Counted from the stretch's first letter, positions 11,230-23,420 are shown. The stretch is DNA of 64,000 nt from Craterostigma plantagineum (GCA_027422505.1 JAPQWV010000017.1:18353501-18417500), one strand, 5' to 3'. Notes: generated by a model not told the origin, from the sequence alone. Translations and numbers: made by a program.

Positions 11230-14200
11230 GCTTGTAGTACCAATATTTATATTTGTAGTACCAATATATAGACGTTGTGGTACCATATAATAAGCTAATG
11301 TAGTACCACGAGTATGTTACTTGTAGTATCTTTACCAGAGCAAAAATAATCCGGATGGCGTCGAAAAATTCATACCCAAATTTGTAGTACCAATAAGTAG
11401 ATATTTGTGGTATCATATCGTTAGCTAGTGTAGTAGCATACGTATGTTACTTGTAGTATCTTTTTCGTATCATAACAATCGGAATACCTATCCAATTTTG
11501 TAGTACCAATATGCATATATGTATAGTACCGATAAATAGATGTTTGAGGTATCATATCATAAACTAGTGCAGTATCTTGGGTAGGTTACTTGTAGTATCT
11601 TTTCCGTACCACATTTTAAATTATCGAAAATGCGTAGATTATTGTGCAAAAAAGGCATGAGAACTTCCAAAATACGGCACATAATACAATTAAGCACACG
11701 ATAACATAAAATATAGACACAAACTTTCAATCGATCAAAAATCATTACTATTTACTAAGATGTTCTTACTAGTATCATAATAAGTAGAAATAAAGTTGGG
11801 GTTTCAACGTAATAATCCATAATTCTAAATATTAACCCACTAATATTGGTACCAAATCATCAACAAAGTGTTTATAACTATGGTAACATAGTCACGGACC
11901 AAAAATAATCAGGACGGCGTCGAAAAACTCCTACCCAAATTTGTAGTACCATTATACATATGTTTGTAGTTCCAATATATAGATGTTCGTGGTACCATAC
12001 CCTACGATGGTGTAGTACCATACGTGTGTTACTTGTAGTATCTTTTTCGTACCACGTTTCTAACAACCGAAAATCCTACCCAAATTTGTAGTACCAATAT
12101 ACATATATAGTACCAATATATAGCGTTTGAGATACCATATCATAAACTAGTGTAGTATCTTTGGTAGGTTACTTGTAGTATCGTTTCCGCACCACATTTT
12201 AAATTATCGAAAATGCGTAGATTATTGTGCGAATTAGGCATGAGAACTTCCAAAATACGGCACATAATATAATTAAACACACGATAACATAAAATATAGA
12301 CACTAACATTCAATCGATCAAAAATCATGACTATTTAGTAAGATGTTCTTACTAGTATCATAATAAGTAGAAAGAAAGTTGGTCTTTCAACGTAATAATC
12401 CATAATTCTAAATATTAACCCACTAATATTGCTCCCAAATCATCAATAAAGTGTTTATAACTATGGTAACATAGTCACGGACCAAAAATAACCAGGACGG
12501 CGTCGAAAAACTCCTACCCAAATTTGTAGTACCATTATACATATGTTTGCAGTTCCAATATATAGATCTTCGTGGTACATACCCTACGATGGTGTAGTAC
12601 CATACGTGTGTTACTTGTAGTATCTTTCTTCGTACCACGTTTCTAGCAAACGAAAATTCTACCCAAATTTGTAGTACCAATATACATATATGTATAGTAC
12701 CAATATATAGACGTTTGAGATACCATATCATAAACTAGTGTAGTATCTTGGGTAGGTTACTTGTAGTATCATTTCCGCACCACATTTTAAATTTTCAAGA
12801 ATGCGTAGATTATTGTGCAAATAAGGCATGAGAACTTCCAAAATACGGCACATAATATAATTAAACACACGATAACATAAAATATAGATACTAACATTCA
12901 ATCGATCAAAAATCATGACTATTTAGTAAGATGTTCTTACTAGTATCATAATATGTAGAAAGAAAGTTGGTGTTTCAACGTAATAATCCATAATTATAAA
13001 TATTAACCCACTAATATTGGTACCAAATCATCAATAAAGTGTTTATAACTATGGTAACATAGTCACGGATCAAAAGTAACTCGGACGATGTCGAAAAACT
13101 CCTACCCAAATTTGTAGTACCATTATACATATATTTGTAGTTCCAATATATGGATGTTCGTGGTACCATACCCTACGATGGTGTAGTACCATACGTGTGT
13201 TACTTGTAGTATCTTTCTTCGTACCACGTTTCTAGCAAACGAAAATTCTACCCAAATTTGTAGTACCAATATACATATATGTATAGTACCAATATATAGC
13301 GTTTGAGATACCATATCATAAACTAGTGTAGTATCTTTGGTAGGTTACTTGTAGTATCGTTTCCGCACCACATTTTAAATTATCGAAAATGCGTAGATTA
13401 TTGTGCGAATAAGGCATGAGAACTTCCAAAATACGGCACATAATATAATTAAACACACGATAACATAAAATATAGACACTAACATTCAATCGATCAAAAA
13501 TCATGACTATTGAGTAAGATGTTCTTACTAGTATCATAATAAGTAGAAAGAAAGTTGGTCTTTCAACGTAATAATCCATAATTCTAAATATTAACCCACT
13601 AATATTGCTCCCAAATCATCAATAAAGTGTTTATAACTATGGTAACAGTCACGGACCAAAAATAACCAGGACGGCGTCGAAAAACTCCTACCCAAATTTG
13701 TAGTACCATTATACATATGTTTGCAGTTCCAATATATAGATCTTCGTGGTACATACCCTACGATGGTGTAGTACCATACGTGTGTTACTTGTAGTATCTT
13801 TTTTCGTACCACGTTTACCAATATACATATATGTATAGTACCAATATATAGACGTTTGAGGTACCATATCATAAACTAGTGTAGTATCTTGGGTAGGTTA
13901 CTTGTAGTATATTTTCCATACCACATTTTAAATTATAGAAAATGCGTAGATTATTGTGCAAATAAGGCATGAAAATTTCCAAAATACGGCACATAATATA
14001 ATTAAACACACGATAACATAAAATATAGACACTAACTTTCAATCGATCAAAAATCATGACTATTTAGTAAGATGTTCTTACTAGTATCATAATAAGTAGA
14101 AAGAAAGTTGGTGTTTCAACGTAGTAATCCATAATTCTAAATATTAACCCACTAATATTGGTACCAAATCATCAATAAAGTATTTATAACTATCGTAACA

Positions 14201-17200
14201 TAGTCACGGATCAAAAATAACTCGGACGGCGTCGAACAACTCCTACCCAAATTTGTAGTACCATTATACATATGTTTGTAGTTCCAAAATATAGATGTTC
14301 GTACCATACCCTACGATGGTGTAGTACCATACGTGTGTTACTTGTAGTATATTTCTTCGTACCACGTTTCTAGCAAACGAAAATTCTACCCAAATTTGTA
14401 GTACCAATATACATATATGTATAGTACCAATATATAGCGTTTGAGATACCATATCATAAACTAGTGTAGTATCTTTGGTAGGTTACTTGTAGTATCGTTT
14501 CCGCACCACATTTTAAATTATCGAAAATGCGTAGATTATTGTGCGAATAAGGCATGAGAACTTCCAAAATACGGCACATGATATAATTAAACACACGATA
14601 ACATAAAATATAGACACTAACATTCAATCGATCAAAAATCATGACTATTTAGTAAGATGTTCTTACTAGTATCATAATAAGTAGAAAGAAAGTTGGTGTT
14701 TCAACGTAATAATCCATAATTCTAAATACTAACCCACTAATATTGGTACCAAATCATCAATAAAGTGTTTATAACTATGGTAACATAGTCACGGATCAAA
14801 AGTAACTCGGACGACGTCGAAAAACTCCTATCGAAATTTGTAGTACCATTATACATATGTTTGTAGTTCCAATACATGGATGTTCGTGGTACCATACCCT
14901 ACGATGGTGTAGTACCATATGTGTGTTACTTGTAGTATCTTCTTCGTACCACGTTTCTAGCAAACGAAAATTCTACCCAAATTTGTAGTACCAATATACA
15001 TATATGTATAGTACCAATATATAGACGTTTGAGATACCATATCATAAACTAGTGTAGTATCTTGGGTAGGTTACTTGTAGTATCGTTTCCGTACCACATT
15101 TTAAATTATCGAGTAGATTATTGTGCAAATAAGGCATGAGAACTTCCAAAATACGGCACATAATATAATTAAACACACGATAACATAAAATATAGACACT
15201 AACTTTCAATCGATCAAAAATCATGACAATTTAGTAAGATGTTCTTACTAGTATCATAATAAGTAGAAAGAAAGTTGGTGTTTCAACGTAATAATCCATA
15301 ATTCTAATATTAACCCACTAATATTGATCCCAAATCATCAATAAAGTGTTTATAACTATGGTAACATGGTCACGGACCAAAAATAACCAGGACGGCGTCA
15401 AAAAACTCCTACCCAAATTTGTAGTATCATAATACATATGTTTGTAGTTCCAATATATAGATGTTCGTGGTACATACCCAACGATGGTGTAGTACCATAC
15501 GTGTGTTACTTGTAGTATCTTTTTTCGTACCACGTTTCTAACAAACGAAAATCCTACCCAAATTTGTAGTACCAATATACATATATGTATAGTACCAATA
15601 TATAGACGTTTGAGGTACCATATCATATACTAGTGTAGTATCTTGGGTAGGTTACTTGTAGTATCGTTTCCGCACCACATTTTAAATTATCGAGAATGCG
15701 TAGATTATTGTGCAAATAAGGCATGAGAACTTCCAAAATACGGCACATAATATAATTAAACACACGATAACATAAAATATAGACACTAACTTTCAATCGA
15801 TCAAAAATCATGACTATTTAGTATGTTCTTACTAGTATCATAATAAGTAGAAAGAAAGTTGGTGTTTCAACGTAATAATCCATAATTATAAATATTAACC
15901 CACTAATATTGGTACCAAATCATCAATAAAGTGTTTATAACTATGGTAACATAGTCACGGATCAAAAATAACTCGGACGGCGTCGAAATACTCCTACCCA
16001 AATTTGTAGTACCATTATACATATGTTTGTAGTTCCAATATATGGATGTTCGTGGTACCATACCCTACGATGGTGTAGTACCATACGTGTGTTACTTGTA
16101 GTATATTTCTTCGTACCACCTTTCTAGCAAATGAAAATTCTACCCAAATTTGTAGTACCAATATACATATATGTCTAGTACCAATATATAGACGTTTGAG
16201 ATATCATATCATAAACTAGTGTAGTATCTTGGGTAGGTTACTTGTAGTATCGTTTCCGTACCACATTTTAAATTATCGAAAATGCGTAGATTATTGTGCA
16301 AATAAGGCATGAGAACTTCCAAAATACGGCACATAATATAATTAAACACACGATAACATAAAATATAGACAATAACTTTCAATCGATAAAAAATCATGAC
16401 TATTTAGTAGGATGTTCTTACTAGTATCATAATAAGTAGAAAGAAAGTTGGTGTTTCAACGTAATAATCCATAATTCTAAATATTTAACTATGGTAACAT
16501 AGTCACGGACCAAAAATAACAAGGACGGCGCCGAAAAACTCCTACCCAAATTTGTAGTACCATTATACATATGTTTGTAGTTCCAATATATAGATGTTCT
16601 AGGTACCATACCCTACGATGGTGTAGTACCATACGTGTGTTACTTGTAGTATCTTTTTTCGTACCACGTTTCTAACAAACGAAAATTCTACCCAAATTTG
16701 TAGTACCAATATACATATATGTATAGTACCAATATATAGACGTTTGAGGTACCATATCATAAACTAGTGTAGTATCTTGGGTAGGTTACTTGTAGTATAT
16801 TTTCCATACCACATTTTAAATTATAGAAAATGCGTAGATTATTGTGCAAATAAGGCATGAAAATTTCTAAAATACGGCACATAATATAATTAAACACACG
16901 ATAACATAAAATATAGACACTAACTTTCAATCGATCAAAAATCATGACTATTTAGTAAGATGTTCTTACTAGTATCATAATAAGTAGAAAGAAAGTTGGT
17001 GTTTCAACGTAATAATCCATAATTCTAAATATTAACCCACTAATATTGGTACCAAATTATCAATAGTGTTTATAACTATGGTAACATAGTCACGGACCAA
17101 AAATAACTCGGACGGCGTCGAAAAACTCCTACACAAATTTGTAGTACCAATATATATATATGTTACAGTTCCAATATATTGATGTTCGTGGTTCCATACC

Positions 17201-17300
17201 CTACGATGGTGTAGTACCATAAGTGTGTTACTTGCAGTATCGTTTTATTACCATGTTTAAAACAATCGAAACTATCGAAACTCCTACCCCAATCTGTAAT
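11230..17300. repeat. ~585-bp tandem repeat array, about ten copies
   Basis: The same unit recurs with a period of 583, 588, 588, 553, 585, 588, 581, 586 and 548 bp, measured from one fixed point per unit (11557, 12140, 12728, 13316, 13869, 14454, 15042, 15623, 16209, 16757). Middle copies are nearly identical; the outermost copies are more diverged, the usual pattern of unequal-exchange homogenisation. Each unit holds two GTAGTACC-rich sub-blocks followed by an AT-rich block with ACGGCACATAATATAATTAA and AACACACGATAACATAAAAT. It lies wholly between the TIRs of the 8.2-kb MULE. No protein function is claimed. Confidence 0.9.
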
Positions 17301-18239
17301 ACCAATAACATATTGGAACCGACAATAACACGACATCATTCACAGTATTAACATTATTCATCCAATAGTAGTATTGATATCAATATATCGACAATACTAA
17401 TATCATCACCCACCAACAATATTACTATTAAACATATCGACAATATTAATATCATTTGTCCACCAACATCGTAATAAAATACATATCGACGTAAGAATGT
17501 GCGATCACCTATCAGCAACCTACTGAAAAAAGAATGTGTCATAACCTATGTTTTCATCGGTCAAACAAGAAATATGTGTTCTTCTTATATTTGCATATGG
17601 AAACGTGAGCCCACCAAAGACATTCGTAGACAACATAGCTTCGTAAATATGACCTGTAAAACAACAAACCATTACCATATGATAATGCTAGAGAGCTTCA
17701 AATATACTTCGTAGAAGAAAATGTGGGTACTGTAATTCAATATGTTTTGGTACTGCATATAATAAATTGCTTTAAACAATAAATTAGCCAAATTTAAACC
17801 AAATACTAACCTCCGTCGACACTGACATTATGCTAATTTGTAGAAAACATGAGGAAAATTCAATTTTTTTTACAGCTACACACCCAAATCGCAACACCCA
17901 CACCTCGATACCTAATCTCGATACCCACAACTCGATACCCAATATAGGTCGATGCTATTGCCACGGACGTTCATTGTAAAACCCACCGAAGTGTTCCCTA
18001 ACTCAAAATCGTTCGATCGAGGTCAAGAATATCGCAAGGTGTAACCTACAGTGAAAGAAAACCAACAAAAACCTACCTCAACTTACTGAGTCCGAGAACC
18101 CCACGGTAAATTAGGCAATCTCGGAGGTTTTTCGGCGTGGGCAAGGGCTGTTATGTCGCCGACGACAGCTTTACCAGTTCAGGGTTGTTTACGTGGTGCT
18201 TCAATTAATGGGTTGGAGAAGAAAGATAAATAAAAGAGG
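17301..18239. other. MULE right internal unique region
   Basis: AT-rich with degenerate ATATCGACAATA-type short repeats at 17330-17490, then non-repetitive sequence. I see no coding capacity of a recognisable kind. Confidence 0.4.
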
Positions 18240-18366
18240 GGTAAAATCGTCCATAGGGAGTAATGTGTAAGATAGTTTTGCTTTAGGGAGTTTGCTAATA
18301 AGTGATGTGTAATAGGGAGTTAGTTGATGGAAAATATGAGAATGGGGATTTAGTTGATGTTACCCC
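18240..18366 (-). repeat. Right terminal inverted repeat of the 8.2-kb MULE
   Basis: Inverted partner of 10161-10291. Its outer end reads GGGGTAACATCAACTAAATC on the minus strand. Confidence 0.6.
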
Positions 18367-18374
18367 TTTTTTTT

Positions 18375-18517
18375 CTTCTCATTTTGGAGTTTTATTCCTC
18401 CTTTTCGAGGTGTATTTTCTCTATTGGATCTTGAATTATTACTAGAGGGCCTTCAACGGCTATTTAACCGCTTATACTTCTAATGAATGAATGGCAAGCT
18501 ATCGTTTGGAAAAAAAG
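18375..18517 (+). mobile_element. Possible LINE 3' end fragment (interrupted by the MULE)
   Basis: Joined with 10055-10160, this reads like the 3' tail of a plant LINE, ending TAATGAATGAATGGC...GTTTGG then A7 (18510-18516). Tentative. Confidence 0.3.
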
Positions 18518-18695
18518 ATTGTTTTAATGTGAAACAATAATATTTGTGGAGTTATTGTGGATTTTGTTATAATATTTTCGCCAAACAAAAACTCAAAAAG
18601 AAAACTACAAAAAAGGTATTCAGGCGTGTGGTTCACACTCATTTCATCTTACAATTTTTTTGCTGGGAGTTCAGGTTTTTTGTATATGTTGGTTG

Positions 18696-18828
18696 TAATT
18701 TTTTTCCCGTCTCATTGGGTAGGGCTAATGCTCGGGGAATGTGAATTTGTGACCCACGTTAGTGATGGGATTTGAACCCATGACCAAGGGGTGAGAATTC
18801 CACCCCTTGGCCATCTAAACTATGAAAA
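18696..18828 (-). mobile_element. tRNA-derived SINE candidate
   Basis: On the minus strand there is a box-A-like TAGTTTAGATGG, then a hairpin CCAAGGGGTGG/CCACCCCTTGG, then a box-B-like GGTTCAAATCCC about 40 bp further on. The body ends in a short A run (T run at about 18698-18704). The internal Pol III promoter layout without a foldable tRNA fits a plant SINE. No target duplication was found. Confidence 0.45.
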
Positions 18829-18903
18829 AACACATTGAGATGTTTGGAAGTCATATGACAGTGTAGGAGATGTCTGATAAACGGAAAGAATGTATAATAT
18901 TTT

Positions 18904-20085
18904 TAAGGCTTAATTACTTTTTTAGTCTCATAGTTAGGGGGTGGCGTTATAGGGACCTTTTTTTACGGGTTGGCAATATAGGGATTTTAACTTTCGAAAA
19001 GTAAGCATTAGAGGACATTTTACACCAAAGTCCCCCACGTGAAACGCACGCGACCGTATTTTACGAAGTGGATGCTGATGTGGCTCCGAACCAGCTGATT
19101 CACGATGCGGAAATCATAAAATTGCCACGTCATAGATAAATTAAAAAAACTCTGCAACGGAGATCCGTCGCACAAACTTAACTAAAAAATAAAAAAACAG
19201 TCGTCGGTTCCCATTGCCCGACCCTGGCGACAACATCAACCCGTCACCTAATCAGATCTGGCCCCGAAGCCGAGCACCACCACAGATCTGGCCATTGCCG
19301 TCGCCATCGCCGCAACACCACGCCCGGATCTGAAGGAGCCCGTCGGCGCCCAACTCCGCCACGCACAAAGAGATTATTTGGCCAAAAACACGTTGAACAA
19401 TCAATTGGTTTCTGAACTGTAAGAAATTAGGGATTCGATTTTGATATTGAATAATTACCTTGCTGCTTTTGGGGACGATTGATCTAAGCATTGAGAGGCG
19501 ATCGTTCAACCGCTTCCTTCGCCTTCTCTCAGCCATGAGGTTCTTCAATGGCTGGCCGTCTAATTTCCTCGCTTTACTCTTCCTCTCGCCGTTGCCGTAC
19601 AGATTCGCTTGGCCGACTTCCACAATGTCCCCCAAATCGGACATCCGCAGCTCCCTATCACCCCCAATCGTCGAGCCATAGCTGCACAAATCAGCATTAG
19701 CAGCAGCACAACCGAGAAACCCAAGAGCATTGTAGCACTCTTGCTGAAGCATCGACATCATAAGAGCTGGGAAATGACCATCGTCGTCGTCGAAGTACGA
19801 GCAGCAGAACTCCGGCGAAGCCAGGGCGTCGAGGAAGGATAAAATTCCCGAAATGGTCTGCGTAGGTATTTGCGACGAGTTTTAGGTTTGTGACAGTGAT
19901 TTAGTGACAGTCGTCTCAAAATTCCTTCGCTAATTGACGGAGCTGTATTTATCTTTTCCCCTCCTTTAGCCACGGTACTTCCATCGCTAATCCTTTTTTT
20001 GTAATGGCGCCACTTCAGCAATTTTTATGACGTGGTGCCATGTCGGATTTCTTACAAGCGCGCATGTCAGCGGGTCGGCTGCCAC
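18904..20085. mobile_element. Pack-MULE-like element with captured bHLH gene piece
   Basis: Inverted terminal sequences flank a gene fragment. 19080-19142 and the reverse complement of 20020-20085 share GTGGC, CCGA, GCTGA, AAATC and CCACGTCATA in order. The left terminus continues outward to about 18904, whereas the right one stops abruptly where the hAT element begins (20086), so the right outer end is lost. Capture of a host exon between inverted termini defines a Pack-MULE. The superfamily is inferred; no target duplication can be tested because one end is missing. Confidence 0.55.
19459..19861 (-). pseudogene. Captured fragment of a bHLH93/ICE-like transcription factor
   Basis: Minus frame with ISGILSFLDALASPEF, then SMLQQECYNALGFLG, then the basic helix-loop-helix start KLDGQPLKNLMAERRRRKRL followed by NDRLSMLRSIVPKSSK. 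The basic region and helix 1 match the bHLH61/bHLH93 and ICE/SCREAM subgroup. The frame ends at a genuine-looking intron donor (AAG|GTAATT at 19459/19458), exactly where that subgroup has an intron after VPK-x-SK. Helix 2 and the C-terminal ACT-like region are absent downstream, and the protein's own N-terminus is absent upstream, so it cannot make a functional factor. The basic region alone might be transcribed as part of a chimera. Confidence 0.75.
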
Positions 20086-20619
20086 TAGAGCTGAAAAGTT
20101 GGGCGGGCCAGCCCATCCGGCCCGGATTGAGTGGGCTGCCCGAAGTTGTATGGGGCGGGTTGGGCTGGCCCAAAGTTGTACGGGCTAATGAAATTTAGGC
20201 CCTAGCCCAAACAACAGCGGGTCGGGCCAACCCGGCCCTAGCCCATGGGGCTGATGTTTTTGGAACTTTTAAAATTTATTTTTGAAAAAATTCTTTTAAT
20301 TACTGCTCATCTTAATAACACAAGCTTCGTGCACTGCTAATTCTAGAAATAAACAAAAATTCAAGAAATAAACAAAAAGAAGAGCTTCATTCATATGACA
20401 TATATATCAAAGCAATAGCAATTTAGCATCCCAAAAGAGAACATAGAAGTAGTAATTAATCACTTGAATCTTGCGCAGATGCTTGCATTCCTTCTAGTTC
20501 TAATTCTGCATCCTCCCCTGGACAACAAACAACTGAAATCAAAATAGATTTTAATCTGTATTATTGTAGTACTATATATATATGTATAAAACCTGAATTT
20601 TGAAAGTAACAAAACAATA

Positions 20620-22560
20620 AATAAATATTAATACCTAAAGATCCAGCTCCGAGTTCGTTAAATCCATGCAACCAGTTACGTGTACAAATAAGAGATTGGA
20701 CAGTTTTTGGGAGCAATGAATTCCTATATTTGTTCAAAATACGACCACCGATGCTAAAAGTAGACTCCGAAGCAACAATTGTAATTGGGATGCTCAAGAT
20801 ATCTTTTGCCAATAAGGCTAATTTAGGATACCGATACCTATTTATCTTCCAATACTCTAAGAAATCCATAGAACTAGCATCATCTCCATTCTCCAAATAT
20901 AAATCAAGTTCAGACTTACATACTTGTGAAGATTCTTGTTGTAATTCTTTACGAAAAGCCTGCAAGTCAGAAGGAAATAATAAAATTATTCAAATAAATT
21001 ATAACAAACTTTAACAAACATTATAGCAAGCAATTACCAAACTATAAACTTACATCAAGAAGTGAAGTAGATTTAGTGGTCAAAGCCTTTGAATGATGTG
21101 AATAAGAATCCGGCTCTTTCATTCCTTTTGTAGGATGTGAATCAGGCGATTCTCCTAATTTTTCATAAACAGCAAATAACTTTTTCAAAGCTTCTTTTAG
21201 CTTGTCTACCTTCTTCTCATAACACGTGGGGTCCAACTGTTGTAACAATATCTCAAAAACAGCAACTTTGTATTTGGATCGAGGACACATCCAAAATGGT
21301 TCGCAACTTGCATGAAATAGAGGTTGGAAGTTGGATACTTTGACCTTGACATCATATTAGTGATGTCATAAAATGGTTCTAACAAGTCGCACATTTTTTC
21401 CGCTCTTTCCCATTATTCTTTGGTTGGACTAACCAAGGAATTTCTACTGTTGTAGCATAATGCAGTAATTGCATTACGATACTTTATTGCAGCCACAAGC
21501 ATCAAGAATGTGGAATTCCATCTAGTAGGTACATCTAACTTCAAGAAACTTCCACCAACATCTTCCAAGTTCTCGTCTTGAATACATTTATCGAACTCCC
21601 TCATTCTTCCTTCTGAAGATCTTACATATTTGACACAATCCCTAATTATTTTCAGCGTAATACCAGCCACTTTTAACCCCTCGTGAACAATCTGATTCAA
21701 AATATGAGCACAACATCTTATATGAAAAAACTCGCCCTCACATAACAAATTGCCTTACAACTGAAATCTTTCTTTAAGAATCTCGACCATTTTATCATTT
21801 GAAGCAGCATTATCCAATGTAATAGAAAAGATTTTTGAATCTATTCCCCAAGCTTTCAACACCTCATAAAGTTTCTGAGCTAAGAATTCCCCAGTATGAG
21901 TACCATCCAATTCAACAAATGCAAGCAACTTAGAATTCAACTTCCAACTCTCATCTACAAAATGAGCAGTCACAGTCATGTATCCTTGTACAGTAACAGG
22001 CGTCCAAGCATCTGAAGTGAGAGAAATACGTCCACGAAGAGAAGCCAACAAATGCTTCAGCTTTTCTTTTTCAGTAGCGTACACTTTCATGCAATCGCAT
22101 CTCACTGTTATTCTAATAATTGGCTTGAAATCAGGATTAAGAACTCTAAATGCATCATTGATTCCTTCAGAATCAGCAAAAGAAAATGGAAGATCATGCA
22201 TTATAATTGCTTTGGACAATGCATCTCGAAATATCTTACCATCAAATTTCATTCTCTTCGCAGTTTGATTACCAAGCAAATCACCATCATGATACTTTGG
22301 ATTTTTCAGACAATTTTCAGCATATCTTCCTAAATGAGAAGTTCCGGACTTGGATGCACAACTCATCATTTCTTACAATACTTGCACCTACACATTTCTA
22401 CTCCATCAATCGGACCAAGCCTATCAAAATGTTGTCATGCCTCAGATCTCACCCTTTTTTTTACCTGATTTAGTGGAATTATCTGAGCCCAATTCTTTAG
22501 CAGGAGCTGAAGTAAGAGACGAATACGAACCCGATTCCATATTTGGCCAGAAATGCAGCA
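20620..22560 (-). pseudogene. hAT transposase remnant
   Basis: From the 5' side (high coordinates): an N-terminal MESGSYSSLTS start near 22540, a damaged BED-type zinc finger (CRCKYC near 22385), the RNase-H-fold catalytic region (SLTSDAWTPVTVQGYMTVTA, about 22020; FSITLDNAASNDKMVEIL, about 21800), a helical insert with RCCAHILNQIVHEGLK (about 21700) and LDVPTRWNSTFLML (about 21510), and the C-terminal dimerisation domain ([20 protein letters not shown], about 20820; [16 protein letters not shown], about 20760). Frames break near 22450, 21750, 21400 and 21290, and an intron-like gap separates 21040 from 20965. It is non-functional as read. Confidence 0.85.
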
Positions 22561-23330
22561 AGACCTATGAAAAATGTAATTTAGAAATCAAATGTTTATA
22601 TGCAATAAAATTAGAAAATCATGGGTGTCAACACACATGCTCATCAATAGAAATATGTCAACACACATGCTCATCAATCGAAATAAGCTATGGATGTAAT
22701 TATCAATAGAAATAAAACTTTGCTGCAGTCTCTTCTGTATATGGTCCCAGCTCATCGAAAATAAGCTGTGTTAATACCATACTCATTTCAATCACTCACT
22801 AATTCGGCTATAGGAAAATCCCTTGAATGTGATGAACAAACAAACAAATACCAAGTCAAGACTTGGTTCTTTTCGTTAGTTAGTTCTCATTATCAATTAA
22901 ACATGGTATTATCATAACCTCAGACCAATACAAGGAAATAGTTGCATATATCAAAGTACGACACTGCCCTAATAGCAACGAATAAAAATGAAAACGCCAC
23001 AATGTCATTGACACCTGAGAATGAAGACTTCTGTGCTTCACGTTCAGCCACGTCGCAGAAGCACCAATCAAGTGAATAATTGTCGGAATAACTGATGGTT
23101 TGTACTTGCGGAAGCTTGAGCTCCTTCGATGGAATGGAGAAAAGAAGAACTACAGTGAGTATTGGAATTTAGGACGATAATGATGCTAATTTGGGCTTTT
23201 TGAGAAATTGAAATTCAATCCAGATATTGAGTAGCTAACGGGCTAATTTAGCCCAAAACCCATCGGGTTTTTAGGCCTGCGGTCCACTAACCCGCCGGGC
23301 CTGGTGGGTCGGGCCAGTAGGCCCGATATG
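22561..23330. other. hAT 5' non-coding region
   Basis: Lies between the transposase start and the right TIR. It holds a short direct repeat, ACACACATGCTCATCAATAG/CG, at 22630-22682, and nothing else recognisable. Confidence 0.5.
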
Positions 23331-23420
23331 GTTTTGGGCTACCCAAATACAAGCCCATATCAAACTTTTTTTAGGCGGATTGGGCTGGCCCATGGGCTGA
23401 TGCCCAAACTTTCACCTCTA

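Larger units (their letters stand above)
10161..18366. mobile_element. Long-TIR Mutator-like element carrying a satellite-like array
   Basis: The sequence from 10161 inward and the reverse complement from 18366 inward align with gaps over about 130 bp. Shared blocks include TAAATCCC, ATCAACTAACTCC, AAACTC, and TATGGACGATTTTACC opposite TAATGGACAATTATAACC. Both ends abut eight T residues (10153-10160; 18367-18374), a possible 8-9 bp target duplication but low-complexity. Long imperfect TIRs and no transposase point to a non-autonomous MULE. The interior is dominated by a ~585-bp tandem array, with about 900 bp of unique sequence on each side. The flanks, when joined, read like the 3' end of a plus-strand LINE. 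Confidence 0.6.
20086..23420 (-). mobile_element. hAT DNA transposon, degenerate but with transposase
   Basis: Inverted ends TAGAGCTGAAAAGTTGGGC (20086 inward) and TAGAGGTGAAAGTTTGGGC (reverse complement from 23420), both followed by GC-rich GGGCCAGCCC-type subterminal repeats. It encodes a minus-strand hAT transposase. The 8-bp flanks differ (GCTGCCAC on the left, GTTTAGTG on the right), so no target duplication survives: the left flank is Pack-MULE terminus, the right flank is Copia-2 LTR. Confidence 0.8.

Noticed and set aside
11230..17300. Regularly spaced repeats reminiscent of a CRISPR array
   Set aside because: The whole ~585-bp unit repeats, with no unique spacers, in a plant nuclear sequence inside a transposon.
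18755..18800. tRNA gene suggested by GGTTCAAATCCC on the minus strand
   Set aside because: No complete cloverleaf: the acceptor stem and anticodon arm cannot be formed, and it fits a SINE better.
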